This document shows, in pieces, positions 1 through 10,236 of a DNA stretch of 64,000 bases. The notes under the pieces were generated by a model, which ran no database searches, was not told the DNA's origin, and saw nothing but the letters and a program-made list of their open reading frames with translations. The position numbers were made by a program, and so were the translations under genes. Source of the DNA: Sthenelais limicola (taxonomy: Eukaryota > Annelida > Polychaeta > Phyllodocida > Sigalionidae); contig OW804094.1 of NCBI GenBank assembly GCA_942159475.1, positions 46,868,966 through 46,932,965 of the forward strand, read 5' to 3'. Positions within the stretch are counted from its first letter, which is position 1. Every line of letters starts with the position of its first letter.

Positions 1-1515
1 TTACTGCTGAATGTATTAAATGCCTCCGTCTTTTACGAAAGCCTTTAGCATGAGCGTGAGCAAGGTGCAAGGAGAGAAGACTCCTACTGCGAGGCACATT
101 TCGGCTGCGTCTGCTGCAGTTTGATGTTTTGCCTTGTCATCTATTTGTACCATGAATAACCGAAGTAACTATGGTCAGATTTGTGCATTGTCAAACCAAT
201 TATACCAAATACATCTTTATGATTGCTCGGGTGACAACAAAAAAACTAAGGCGACATAAAAACATATAGGGACTATATGATTCGGGTTTCTGTTATTTTT
301 TTGGTGTGAAATCCCTATAATGACAATTGTAGCCAGTCCAAACGACTTGAGGCTATTTCTGACAGGAGAAAATCAATCGGAAGAAATCAGTTTAAACTCT
401 GAACACTGTCCAGATCCTGAACCTATCTACATGATGGTGGGTCGAGAGGATTTTAGATCCAGAGGCTTCAAACTGTACCTTTTTTCTCAGTTTTTCTCAG
501 TGCACCTGACATTAAAAAATTTTAATCATCAGCTGCCATTATTTACTCATGTAGATGGCAATTAATGTTTCCTTCTTTCTTTCATTCTGGAAGTTATGAC
601 AAAATAAAACGTTGGTTTTTAAACGATAATCTTGTGGGTCTACTCTTATGTACATACTGTTGTTTATAGCCCTCAAGAAGAACCTTATTATGAGTCTCAA
701 ATAAAAAGGTGATCTCTCAAAAAAAAATATATTCAAAGAGTCATTAGCAATCTATGATCTTTGCACACAACTTCGTGGGAAGGACAGAAGACTCACTGTG
801 GGCCCGCAGACAAGACATCTAGCCTACAATCATTGATCAAACGTTGATACAAAAATGTATCGTTCCCGGAAATCAGGCATGGTCAGACTAAACCAGGTTA
901 CCTTATCAGAGGAAGGACAGTCTCGGGGTGCGACGCGGCGAAGGTGCTGCCCAATATCTATGTAAATCAGTTAGTGTTTGACTAGTGTTTCGTTGAGGGA
1001 TCACGCGCCACCAGACTAACTTTCACCCTCTGATACACCATGATTGAAGGTAGATGTTATATTTTCCCGACATATATGATCAATTACTTGGTATCGTATC
1101 AACAGCCGTGTGCATTTGCGCTGACCTCGGAGGGACAATACAAATGTTATTGCAAAAAGTTAAGTCCAAGTCAAGGAGCCTAATATGCCTCCTCACCCAC
1201 CTACACATTGTCCACGCAATCCACGATACGTTAGTTCCATCAATTATTAAAGCTGTATTCACAGCGAAATCGACTAAAAGTCCTAAATCTCTCGTCATTT
1301 GATTATTAACGCCACATATTGGTCTTGATATTGAACTGAAGCAAAATCGCTACATGTAATTCCATTTGAAATTTTCGTTTCATAAACTCCCGCCCTTTCT
1401 AAATAATGTCCTTAATTCATTTTCTCGTATTTTGTTGTCTTCCGCTAGCAATTTGGATCATTATTACACACGTGAGCAGTTTGACAGGTGCAGTTTCAGG
1501 TGCAGTTTGGTTGAT
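1..1515. other. Intergenic, no gene seen
   Basis: Only short open frames (under 85 codons) occur, without recognisable domains or paired splice signals. No repeat structure was recognised before the palindrome at 1516. Confidence 0.5.
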
Positions 1516-1541
1516 CCGAACTGTTCACGTGAACAGTTCGG
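1516..1541. repeat. 26-bp perfect palindrome with central CACGTG
   Basis: The half-site CCGAACTGTTCAC is followed at once by its exact reverse complement, so the dyad has no spacer and its centre is an E-box-type CACGTG. A second, looser inverted pair follows: GCAGTGTAGGCCT at 1564-1576 against AGGCCTACACATTGC at 1623-1637. The two may belong to one degenerate fold-back element. A protein-binding dyad is possible, but no gene lies near. Confidence 0.85.
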
Positions 1542-1720
1542 GCAAAGACGCAATGTCATTGGCGCAGTGTAGGCCTGACCTACAAAGCTGTTACAAATGA
1601 CGTTGTCCCGACAGCGTAACTTAGGCCTACACATTGCAGTGAATCAAGCCTCCTCGAGCTAAACTATAGGCTAAACAAGTTAAATTTACTTTTTAACATC
1701 CAAATAGAGTGTGTAATAAA

Positions 1721-1820
1721 TAGCAAATGGCACTCTGTTCAGGTTCAAACTGATCTCGACCCATCAGAATTTTCTGATGGGTCGAGATCAGTTTGAACTC
1801 GAACAGAGTGCCATTTGCTA
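1721..1820. repeat. 100-bp near-perfect hairpin (fold-back element)
   Basis: Two 49-bp arms (1721-1769 and 1772-1820) are reverse complements except for two adjacent bases, with a 2-bp spacer. The outer ends start TAGCAAATGGCACTCTGTTC. The same terminal motif, slightly diverged, recurs at the fold-back at 8914-9053, so this is one member of a small family of hairpin elements. Such identity between arms suggests a young insertion or active arm-to-arm correction. Confidence 0.85.
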
Positions 1821-3394
1821 TAAAAACAGATTACTGGTGTACTGAATGAGAGTCTCGAATATTTGTTTGTGCCGCTCCAACATTTCGCATTTTAAAGATG
1901 ATATTCCAAGTAGAAAGCTTAAACTCAGTAGCCTGGTGGTACAGAGAGTCTATTAGAGGCATTTTTGTTAATAGTTGGTAAGAGGTGGTTTTATACCAAG
2001 CAAAGTCTGCTGAACCAGAAAATGCCTGTTACCAAATATTAACAGAAAATGCCTTTAGAAATTTTTAAAGGTTTATTTCCCCTGCATGGATTGGCACCAG
2101 TTGGCGTCCGCAGAATTGGAAACTTTTTAAAATTATTTGGTTTCGTGCCTAGTAGAATCCCTGTAATATTGTTTTCATAAAACATCCAGATAGTCTAGAA
2201 TGAATAACCCCAAATAGAAGCTTTTATTATATTGATCGGAATTCGCTGGCAATGCAGCTTTAAATCTCTTTCGTCTCATGATTCCGTCCGGCAATATGAA
2301 AATGCGAATAGATAAATGTTTTATTATCCATAGATCATTGGCACTGTCCAATAGTCCTCATTGTAATAAAAGAAGCCAATACAAACTTCTGGAGCAAATA
2401 ATTGATTTTCTTTCATAGCAGGGATATTTGTTGTATTCTTGAATTATGACAACAGCTTGCCATACAACACAGCCTTTGGTATTTCATATACAAGCATATT
2501 GTGTCCACCAAATGATATTCTCATGATTATAAGGCTTTGCTACACTCTTTGTTACATTGGTTGTCTATGGTCGGAAATGCTTTAGATATATTATTCTATC
2601 ACAAGATAACGGTCTAATATCCCTAGTATGCAGACTCGGTTATGCCTTCCTAGAATTGAAAGACCTCTAGAGTTATTACAATTTTATTTATGTCACATTA
2701 AATCTTCGAAGTGATTTTCAAAATGTCTGCATAGCCATGTTTTGATATTATGTCTAATTGGCAGTAGGCATTTATTTTTAGCTGGGGAATTAAACATTCA
2801 CCTGAAAACTAAACCAATATGGAATGAATCCGAAGAGAGTATCTTCTCCCACTTCTATAATAATGAGTAAAGGTGAGAATAGATATGATTGAAATTTAGG
2901 TTTTAATTGCGGTATATTATGAATGATTCCAGTACCCCCTCCCCTATAGTAGCAAGTAAAATATGGTATACAAAGACTGGGGTTATTGTCACATTTATTA
3001 AACAATTTACCATGAGAAATGTTAAACGTTTGGGAAAAATAATTTAACCCTTGTTCTTTACCACACGGATGGAACTGAGTAGAATTCAAAACTCCTTTCC
3101 ACCTGTTATTTATATATATCTAATATATAAAGGTCAAGAAGGGTTTTTTTGTCAGACATGTTCTGGGAATCTGTGATCTCCCCATCTGTTGTTTTGGTCT
3201 GTACAGGTCCGTCGACTCTGTCTGGAGGACATATGGGGTTTGTGAAGGTATCTGGGGTGAAAATGTGGTTTTGAAGCCTTTTTGAAATTGGGATCTCCAC
3301 ACTCTATTTATAGCCTGGGAAAGCCCCTGTGAGATACTACATCATTTCCCACAAGCTACTATGTCACCTCCAAAGGGACCCGACTACATGCAGA
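1821..3394. other. AT-rich intergenic sequence
   Basis: Nothing recognisable as a gene or RNA. Open frames are short and lack domains. Confidence 0.5.
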
Positions 3395-3680
3395 GGAGTG
3401 AAAGAGTGAAGAAGAGGGGTGGGAGAGGGTGGGGGTATTTGAGAGAGGGAGGGGAGGGAGTGAAGAAAAGGGAGAGGGTTGGGGAATAGGAGAGGGGGAG
3501 GGAGAGGGAAAGAAGAGGGGGAGGGAAAAGAGGTGAGGGAGAGGATATAGGGGAAGGGAGAGAGGGGATAGAGGGAAAGCTGGAAGGCGGAGCATGAGGA
3601 AGAGGGGAGGGATAGGGGGACATAGACGAGGGGGAGGGAAAAGAAGGAGAGGGGGAAGTGTGGCCAGAGAGGGGGACCGT
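3395..3680 (+). repeat. About 285-bp polypurine (G/A) tract
   Basis: The + strand is almost entirely G and A, as irregular blocks such as GAGAGGGAGGGG, with isolated T and C only. The matching low-complexity Pro/Ser/Leu frames on the - strand are artefacts of this composition. Long polypurine-polypyrimidine runs can form triplex (H-)DNA; whether this one does is inference. Confidence 0.85.
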
Positions 3681-4439
3681 CCAGAGGACAGGTACTTTGC
3701 TAGTAATATATATATTGTATATATTGTTGGAGTGTGAATGTTTGACTTTATATGTTTATAATTATGTATGTATAAAGCGTTGGAATTGTATCAGTTGGAC
3801 TCGTAGCTTTGTGAGGCTGTGGTAGGTCATTGGAGCCAATGGCAGCCCCTTGTGCCTTCGGCATTATGTAAACATTCAATCTATGACACTACGCTGTGGC
3901 CTGTTTTGTATGAATAGCAGCAGACCTGTGTGTCCTAAACACTTGAGCTTTGGTCGTTGACCTTTAAACATCAGAAACCATACTTCACCTGTTTCTCATT
4001 ACTTCTAGTATTAACAAGTTCATCGATAGCTACAAGGCTTGTTTCCCTCCACTTCCTGACTATTCATTGCCGACTTAGAGTAATTATGGCTACAAATAGC
4101 AATGAGTTCCCTGATATGGGCATTTAGGGATAGAGGGTTGGCTCTTCACCAGAGGCTGGCTCTTCACCAGAGGCGAAAGGAGGTAGGAAAAGTGCAAATA
4201 GAGCTGTACACACTCTAACTTCTGGCTCTCTGCTTGCTGCTGTGAAATCACTTATTAAAAAAAGCCCAGAATTTAGAAGAACTGGTTGCAGACAAACCCC
4301 TATATATAAGAATAACAACTAAGAAGTCAGTTGAAATGATCACATAAAACATATAGGCTGCTAGCATAGGTTTCTGGTCAGAGCAAGGCCTATAGTACTA
4401 GTAGTCTACCAGTATGGTAACCGATCCAGGTTTACACAT
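3681..4439. other. Intergenic, nothing recognised
   Basis: A short TA-rich patch (about 3707-3725) and a 17-bp direct repeat near 4135-4170 (GGCTCTTCACCAGAGGC twice). No gene supported. Confidence 0.45.
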
Positions 4440-5050
4440 AAAGACTAGCACATAGTAGCACTGTGTTGTGCAGCACACAACTATCCAGCAGTACAGAGCA
4501 GCACTAATATGTGCAGCACAGTACAACACATGAGAGTGAAATACTGTGCCACGCCAGCACTATCCCTTTAGAGTGCAGAATTATGTAGCATATTAGAGTG
4601 TTAATGCAGCATATTAGTTTGTTTGTTTAAAGCGTTTTTTCTGCAATAACATTGCATCCTATCGGACGTTATTCTCAGTCATACAGTCAATATTAGAGTG
4701 CAGCACTGTACTGTACAGCACTTTAGAGTGCATAACTATGCAGCATATAAGAGTGTTAATGCAGCACATAACAGTGCAGCACAGTGCTGAGAATCACAGT
4801 GCTGCTCTAAACATTGCTGCACAGTTCTGCACTAAACAATGCTGCACAGTGTTTCACTAAACATTAGTATATGCTCATTTTACAACTGTGCTGGCTAAAC
4901 AGTGCTGCACATTGCTGTGCAGCACAGTACTGTAGTAAACAGCGCTGCACATTGCTGCGCTTCAGAATGATGGACTGCACAGTGCTGCACATTGCTACAC
5001 TACATACAGCTGAGCTGTACACTGCTGTGCTGCACACTGCTGCACAGGGC
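4440..5050. repeat. Degenerate GCAGCAC / AGTGCTGCAC array
   Basis: Dozens of irregularly spaced copies of CAGCAC, GTGCTGC and CAGTGCTGCACA, in both orientations, run over about 600 bp. Spacing is not constant, so it looks like a decayed satellite or expanded hexanucleotide-like repeat. Cys/Ala-rich open frames on both strands at 4864-5083 come from this repeat and are not counted as genes. Confidence 0.7.
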
Positions 5051-7019
5051 ATTGAGCAGGAGCAGCCAACACTAAAGAGTTAGAGCAACCAATCTAACAT
5101 CACGGCACCTGTGGGCGCCACCTTTTTGCCAGTGAGATCTCATGAGATCTTGTCTCGTTTAAAACCTTGATCCTACACTTTCATATTCTTCACTCATTTT
5201 GCATTTGTTAGACATGAGATTTTGTGAGATCTCATCTCATTTAAGTTTCATGCCTAAACTTTCATCTTTTTCACACATTTTCGATTTTGTTTTCTTTATT
5301 ACAGATATACTCTTTGATATTTTATCTACCATTTTCAAAAAATATTTAGTGAACGTTCTGGGTTTCCGTAGTACTCCGTGGGAATACATGATGCGCTACC
5401 CAGTTCCAGAACATCAAATTGATATCGATGAAACTGGCTGATTAAATTATATAGGCATGGAAAAATGAATATTACCATTTTCATCTTCGTCATATGACCA
5501 TGCTCTGTAACGGGGGTGCATACTAGAATCGTTACGATACATGTACCATAACAAACCGATTTACTTCCCGGTCCAAAGCGCAGTGAAAGTTGCGTAAAAA
5601 ATTTTGTTTATTTCATTCATTCTGATGGGGAAATATAGTGGGGAAATATTAATAAAGGATATAATAGAAGCGGCCGAGTACCATTCTCTCCATACAAACA
5701 TTTTGGTCAGGACGTTGTTGAGAACATTAACATCCGAAGACGTTCCGTTTCACATTAAACGCCCTGTCTATTCTCGACAATTAAACATAAAAGTAATATC
5801 AATCAAGATGAGATGGATGCGCGATCACTAGAAAACGCCTAGCCATGTAAATTGACCACAATTTTTCCTTCGGCTCCAGAGACTTGCTCCTCTCTCTTAA
5901 TTAAAATGAAATAAGTTTTGAATAAAGGACATCGGGCAGCAGGAAAATCTCCATTTTGCACTGATGTGCTTTTCTTAATTACAGGAAATTATTTACTAAG
6001 ACCAATAGAAATAACCACCGTTTCAGTGATCACAGAGACGGCGTGGTGATTGGTTCGAGCTAACATAAGTGGCATTCACCACATGCGACACCCTCTTAAG
6101 GAGGCAAGAACATCTCCTCCATTAACTTCTTAAAACTCGCGGCAATGGGCTCTATTCACCGACCACAAATTTACAATTCAAGGCCGGTGAGCATCTTGAT
6201 CTTTGTCTTGACAAGCCCATTTTAACTGGCAACTATTGATAATATTGACGGGCTGTATTAGTATTTCTCTTTATGTCTGTGGAATCCTTGAAATGATTTT
6301 AAATGGGACAGTGATTGCAGCCCGAGCTAATGAATGAGGCTAGTAGTTTGCCGAGGTAGGGCTTTGTTCTGGTCAGTATTTTTATCTTGAATCACTATTC
6401 TCAGGTTTAATTGAAGTAAATGTCACGAATATCTGTGGTGCTTAAAACTTGCTGGCAAGCAATAAATCAGAAAAAAAGTCGGTACTCGGGGAAGACGACA
6501 AACGAACTCCAGGCGGCAAATGATTATTAAGCAACAGTGATGGAGGCAATCATACCATATAAAGAATATGTCTTCCCTCAACTAATGACGACGAACCAGG
6601 GACGGCTAATACAGAATGAATAATTGGCCGAAGGAAAAAAGGCAGCCCTACATAATGATGGTCCCTGAATTGAATTATTGCTTACTCGTGATAAAATCCT
6701 GATCTCCAGATATATGAATGTATGTACATATGCTGTCTTGGTTAATTTAGAGTATGGTAATCAGTAATTCATATACACGTGAGTCTGGTGTATGATATAA
6801 GAGAAATGCTTACTAATTATTATCATAGATCATCTCTTAATACTCATACAGTTTCAGTTATGTTTCTCTGGGAATCTTCCAGAAGGAACCACTGCAAAGT
6901 ATCGACTAAGGAATTGAATTCCTACAAACAAAATGGTCAGTTTCTAGGTCACGCCTGCGAATCTAAAGTAATCGATTCCAGGTATTCTATAATGTATTTA
7001 AAGGTATAAGAAAAAGTTA

Positions 7020-7064
<45 letters not shown>

Positions 7065-8170
7065 TTACCCACATTGTCATTTCAAATTATTTCAAATTGT
7101 AAGAAATGTATTATATCAGTCTTTAATCCCTTGAAATGAGTGAATAGCATGCACCCTGTTTACCTTTAGCTTACAGACCCACACCTGTACGGCAAGGAAT
7201 ATTATAGGAAGGGACACGATTCCCACAGAAAATTCCCCTCCTTAGCTTATACAGCAGGGCCCAGATATCCCCACCTTCCGGAACGGACCTGGATCTATAG
7301 GCATATTTATTTCAAGCATATTTTGCTCATCATCACCACACAGACAAGTGCAAATCTCCCGCTAACAAATAGAATGCTCTCACGTAAGAAAGAACCCTTC
7401 CAAGACAGGTGCACGAGACAGGTGCTCCTATTGTCATATTATCATAATTCTGCTCAATATTTTTTATAACTCCCACGTTCAAGATTAATTATTCAAGACT
7501 ATTAATTGTAAATTGATTATGACAGGAAATATGTAGGCTTTCAAGTCCATAAACTAGAGGGAAACCGGACGGACGTGACTTTATACAAGGCAGTTAAATG
7601 CTATGTATAAGAAATCTCTTTGTGATAATGCTAATGAGTGGACAGGGGATCTGATTTATTATGTGAGCAGAAGTTGTTGCGGTCCTAATAAAGTATGATG
7701 GCATGTACCCAAAGTCTCCGTGCTTCATTCATCATCCATATATGTATGTGAAGCCTCTGACAGTCTAGGTAATATATCATGGTGGTTATCTTAACGGGGA
7801 CGTGCACAAATATCATAGAGAACTTGTGCCACATTATGCCAATGGACGAAAGGCGTTTTAGGTCCTATCCACCGGAGAATTTACGTATTAAAATGATAGG
7901 AAATGCACTACAAGTATATGGAATTTCAGGCGAGTTATTTGGTGCAAAATTACCCAGAGTCATGATAAAGATTTGAAAGGTTATAGTAGGCTGGAGAAAT
8001 ACAACGATGTTAAGAGAATAACATTATAAAGCAAGGCCCTTGTGGGATTCCATGTGTACTCGCATAGACATCAGTGAAAATAAAATAAGAACTTAAATAG
8101 CATCAGTATCTGCAGGGGATGGTCTTTCATAGAGGGCTGTGAGAATATATAGACTCATGAGTTAATTACG
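5051..8170. other. Intergenic, no gene seen
   Basis: About 3.1 kb without a supported gene. A duplicated phrase, TGAGATCTCATCTCATTTAA-like, appears at 5131-5160 and again at 5214-5245, indicating a decayed local repeat. A CT/TA microsatellite lies at 7021-7060. Confidence 0.45.
7021..7060. repeat. (CT)n(TA)n microsatellite
   Basis: A run of CT dinucleotides passes directly into about 15 TA dinucleotides. Confidence 0.9.
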
Positions 8171-8372
8171 CATCCTCCAAAGCCAGGGTCATATTCTCCA
8201 AATCTAGCCAAGCCAGGGTCATATTCTCCAAATCTAGCCAGGCTAGGGTCATATTCTCCAAATCTAGCCAGGCCAGGACCATATTCTCCAAATCTAGCCA
8301 GGCCAGGGCCATATTCTCCAAATCTAGCCAGGCTAGGGTCATATTCTCCAAATCTAGCCAGGCCAGGGCCAT
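8171..8372. repeat. 30-bp minisatellite, six full units
   Basis: A unit containing ATATTCTCCAAATCTAGCCA starts at 8191, 8221, 8251, 8281, 8311 and 8341, exactly 30 bp apart, with a partial unit at the left edge. Variation is mainly in the GGCCAGGGCC part. Because 30 is a multiple of three, the - strand stays open as a decapeptide repeat (TLAWLDLENM), which I take as an artefact. One stray unit occurs near 10240-10275. The array ends exactly where the left arm of the 76-bp inverted repeat begins. Confidence 0.92.
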
Positions 8373-8653
8373 AAAGTAGTATATGGAAGGGTGCAGTCTC
8401 CTCCTTCCGTCCGTTCCCTGGACATAAGGATCAATCTAATGAGGTCATGTTGACATATTGGATAACCTGCCTGAAGCAATTGACCTCCCTGAGGCAGTTG
8501 ACCTGGTAAGCAGGCAGCCCTGTACCAGTGACCTAGTAAGGCAAGTGACCTGGTATTAAGCTAGGGGTAATTGGGTTATGACCTCATTAGATTGATTCTT
8601 ATGTCCAGGGAACGGACGGGAGGAGGAGACTGCACCCTTCCATATACTACTTT
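8373..8653. repeat. Long inverted repeat, 76-bp arms
   Basis: The left arm (8373-8448) and right arm (8578-8653) are reverse complements at 74 of 76 positions by direct comparison, with a 129-bp spacer. The spacer contains several GTGACCTGGTA / TTGACCT phrases. No transposase or clear target duplication was seen. It may be a fold-back element or a locally inverted duplication. Confidence 0.88.
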
Positions 8654-8662
8654 CTCCAATAC

Positions 8663-8852
8663 CCCTTTCACACTACACTCAGAAAGCGTTTTGAGGTGCT
8701 TTGGGGGGTGTGGTGATAATAGAACCAACTTGTAGAAAGCGCTTCCAAACTGACTCAGAAGCGAAATTGTAGAATCCATGTCTAAGATGTGAATTCTAGA
8801 AACCGCTTCGCTTTGCTTTCTCAATGCTATTTCTGCTAGTGTGAATGGAACC
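8663..8852. mobile_element. Small non-autonomous TIR element (MITE-like), copy A
   Basis: The left end, CCCTTTCACACTACACTCAG, is mirrored by TGCTAGTGTGAATGGAACC at the right end, as expected of imperfect terminal inverted repeats. Inside are AAGCGCTTCC and GAAACCGCTTCGCTTTG, also partly inverted. A diverged, left-truncated relative lies at 10103-10236. No coding capacity. Confidence 0.55.
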
Positions 8853-8913
8853 AAAGTGAAGATCAGATGTGATGCTTATAAACACATGGGAAAGAGTACA
8901 GTGACCTGCTTGT

Positions 8914-9053
8914 TATACCAAATGGCATGATGTAGGTTTATAATCTGGTCAAGATGAGCTGAAGAACAGAACGAGTCCCGAAGTGACAAGTTTTGTTCTT
9001 CAAACTCGTCAAGACTCGATTATAAATTGTACAGAGTGCCATTTGGTATTTAT
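8914..9053. repeat. Fold-back element with ACCAAATGGCA ends
   Basis: The left arm from 8914 and right arm ending at 9053 align as reverse complements over about 58 bp at roughly three quarters identity. The ends match the 1721-1820 hairpin family. It forms the left border of a nest of related repeats that extends to about 10.1 kb. Confidence 0.7.
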
Positions 9054-9235
9054 TACATACTGATTTGTAGATTTATTTGTTATATTTACCTTATTACTGT
9101 ATATCTTGCCAAATTATCAGAACTTTGCTTGAAAACTTTCAAAACTTGCAAGGCAGTGCTAGGCAGAATAGCGCAATGTTACCAAGAGCGCGACGTTGGC
9201 AAACCAATCAAAGTGCATCATTTGTAAAATAGCAC
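9027..9235 (+). repeat. Inverted-pair repeat, forward copy
   Basis: This about 200-bp segment recurs in reverse orientation at 9655-9860. Shared stretches include the TTTGATTGG / CCAATCAAA block, the TTTGTTATATTTACCTT block and the segment next to TATTACATAC. Translations of both copies give similar short hydrophobic frames (FGIYYI...ICYIYL), which reflects DNA homology; I do not regard them as genes. Confidence 0.7.
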
Positions 9236-9305
9236 ATAAGTGCTATTTGACTTTTCAAATGGCACCCCTGAATCGCATCCTGGAAATCACATCCATATGT
9301 AATAA

Positions 9306-9437
9306 TTATACCTAATGGCACAATGGAAGTATGTAATCGATCAAGTCAAATCGCATGACACCCCAAAGGGGTGGAGTGTGATTTGACCCAACGTTGAGAT
9401 CGATTACATACAGAACAGAGTGCTGTAAGGTATAGAT
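9306..9437. repeat. Fold-back hairpin
   Basis: The arms flank the palindromic centre CACCCCAAAGGGGTG. Shared arm sequence includes TATGTAATCGATC, GTCAAATC and a TATACCT end. A further copy of the right-arm core (GTGATTTGACCCAACGTTGA) sits at about 9540-9575, so arms of this family have been duplicated locally. Confidence 0.7.
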
Positions 9438-9534
9438 CTATTACATACTGAATCAACAAGAGAACTCGATTTCAATAGTATATTATCTAACTTTCCATCA
9501 ATCTTGTGGATATTTGGCTCAAATAGCACATAGG
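9412..9534 (+). repeat. Direct repeat, copy 1
   Basis: It is almost identical to 9918-10036: both run from AGAACAGAGTGCT through ATATTATCTAACTTTCC to AAATAGCACATAGG. The differences are a 4-bp insertion near GGTAT and a few substitutions. Confidence 0.85.
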
Positions 9535-9654
9535 TGGAGTGTGATTTGACCCAACGTTGAGATCGATTACATACATTATTACATACGTATGTGATTACAG
9601 AGACCCTGATTCAGGGGTGCCATTAGAAATCTCGTATCACATACGTATGTGATT

Positions 9655-9860
9655 CGGACCGTACAGGTTGTCATGGAAGCGCGTGACCCAAATAACGTAA
9701 TTTGATTGGCTCACAACGTCACGCTCTACGCGGCTGAAGCGTAGCGCTGTGTTGCATGTTTTGTAAGTTTTCCGATAATTCGTCAAGAAAAACAGTACTA
9801 AGAAGGTAAATATAACAAATAGATCGATGAATATGTATGTAATAAATACCGAATAGCCCG
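9655..9860 (-). repeat. Inverted-pair repeat, reverse copy
   Basis: Reverse-orientation relative of 9027-9235. It is preceded by a perfect CATACGTATG-type dyad (about 9636-9652) of the kind that recurs at 9585-9595 and 10086-10096 in this cluster. Confidence 0.65.
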
Positions 9861-9917
9861 ATGTCGATGTCAAATCGATCGAGACGGAGGGTCAAAGCGC
9901 ACAACACCCCGAAAATA

Positions 9918-10036
9918 AGAACAGAGTGCTATAAGGTATCTATTACATACTGAATCAACAAGAGAACTCGATTTTAATAGTATATTATCTAACTTTCCAT
10001 CAATCTTGTGGATATTTGGCTCAAATAGCACATAGG
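9918..10036 (+). repeat. Direct repeat, copy 2
   Basis: Near-identical partner of 9412-9534. It runs on into AGGTGCTATTTGAC and the duplicated phrase ATAGCACCCCTGA (about 10061-10080). The matching phrase also appears near 9240-9275, so the cluster was assembled by repeated copying of the same parts. Confidence 0.85.
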
Positions 10037-10102
10037 TGCTATTTGACTTTTTAAATAGCACCCCTGAATAGCACCCCTGAAATCACATACGTATGTGGTA
10101 AT

Positions 10103-10236
10103 AGTCTGAATAGAACCGACGTTGTGAAAGCGCTTCAAAGCGCTCCCTGCTGCAGTGTGCATGGTGCACATTCTAGAAGCCAGTTCACAATGATTCGCTT
10201 TGCATTGCTTTGGTTGTGTAGTCTGAAAGGTGTGTT
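10103..10236. mobile_element. Small TIR element (MITE-like), copy B, left-truncated
   Basis: It shares ATAGAACC, GAAAGCGCTTC, CATTCTAGAA and TTCGCTTTGC in the same order as copy A at 8663-8852 and ends GTGTAGTCTGAAAGGTGTG, the inverted form of the copy A left end. The left terminus is missing. A single unit related to the 8.2-kb minisatellite follows at once. Confidence 0.5.

Noticed and set aside
3359..3623. Pro/Leu/Ser-rich - strand frames of 78-79 codons
   Set aside because: Composition artefact of the polypurine tract.
4864..5083. Cys/Ala-rich overlapping frames on both strands
   Set aside because: Produced by the GCAGCAC array.
8171..8372. Evenly spaced 30-bp repeats resembling a CRISPR array, with a 68-codon open frame
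   Set aside because: There are no unique spacers; the whole 30 bp repeats head to tail, and the context is eukaryotic. The frame is open only because 30 is a multiple of three.
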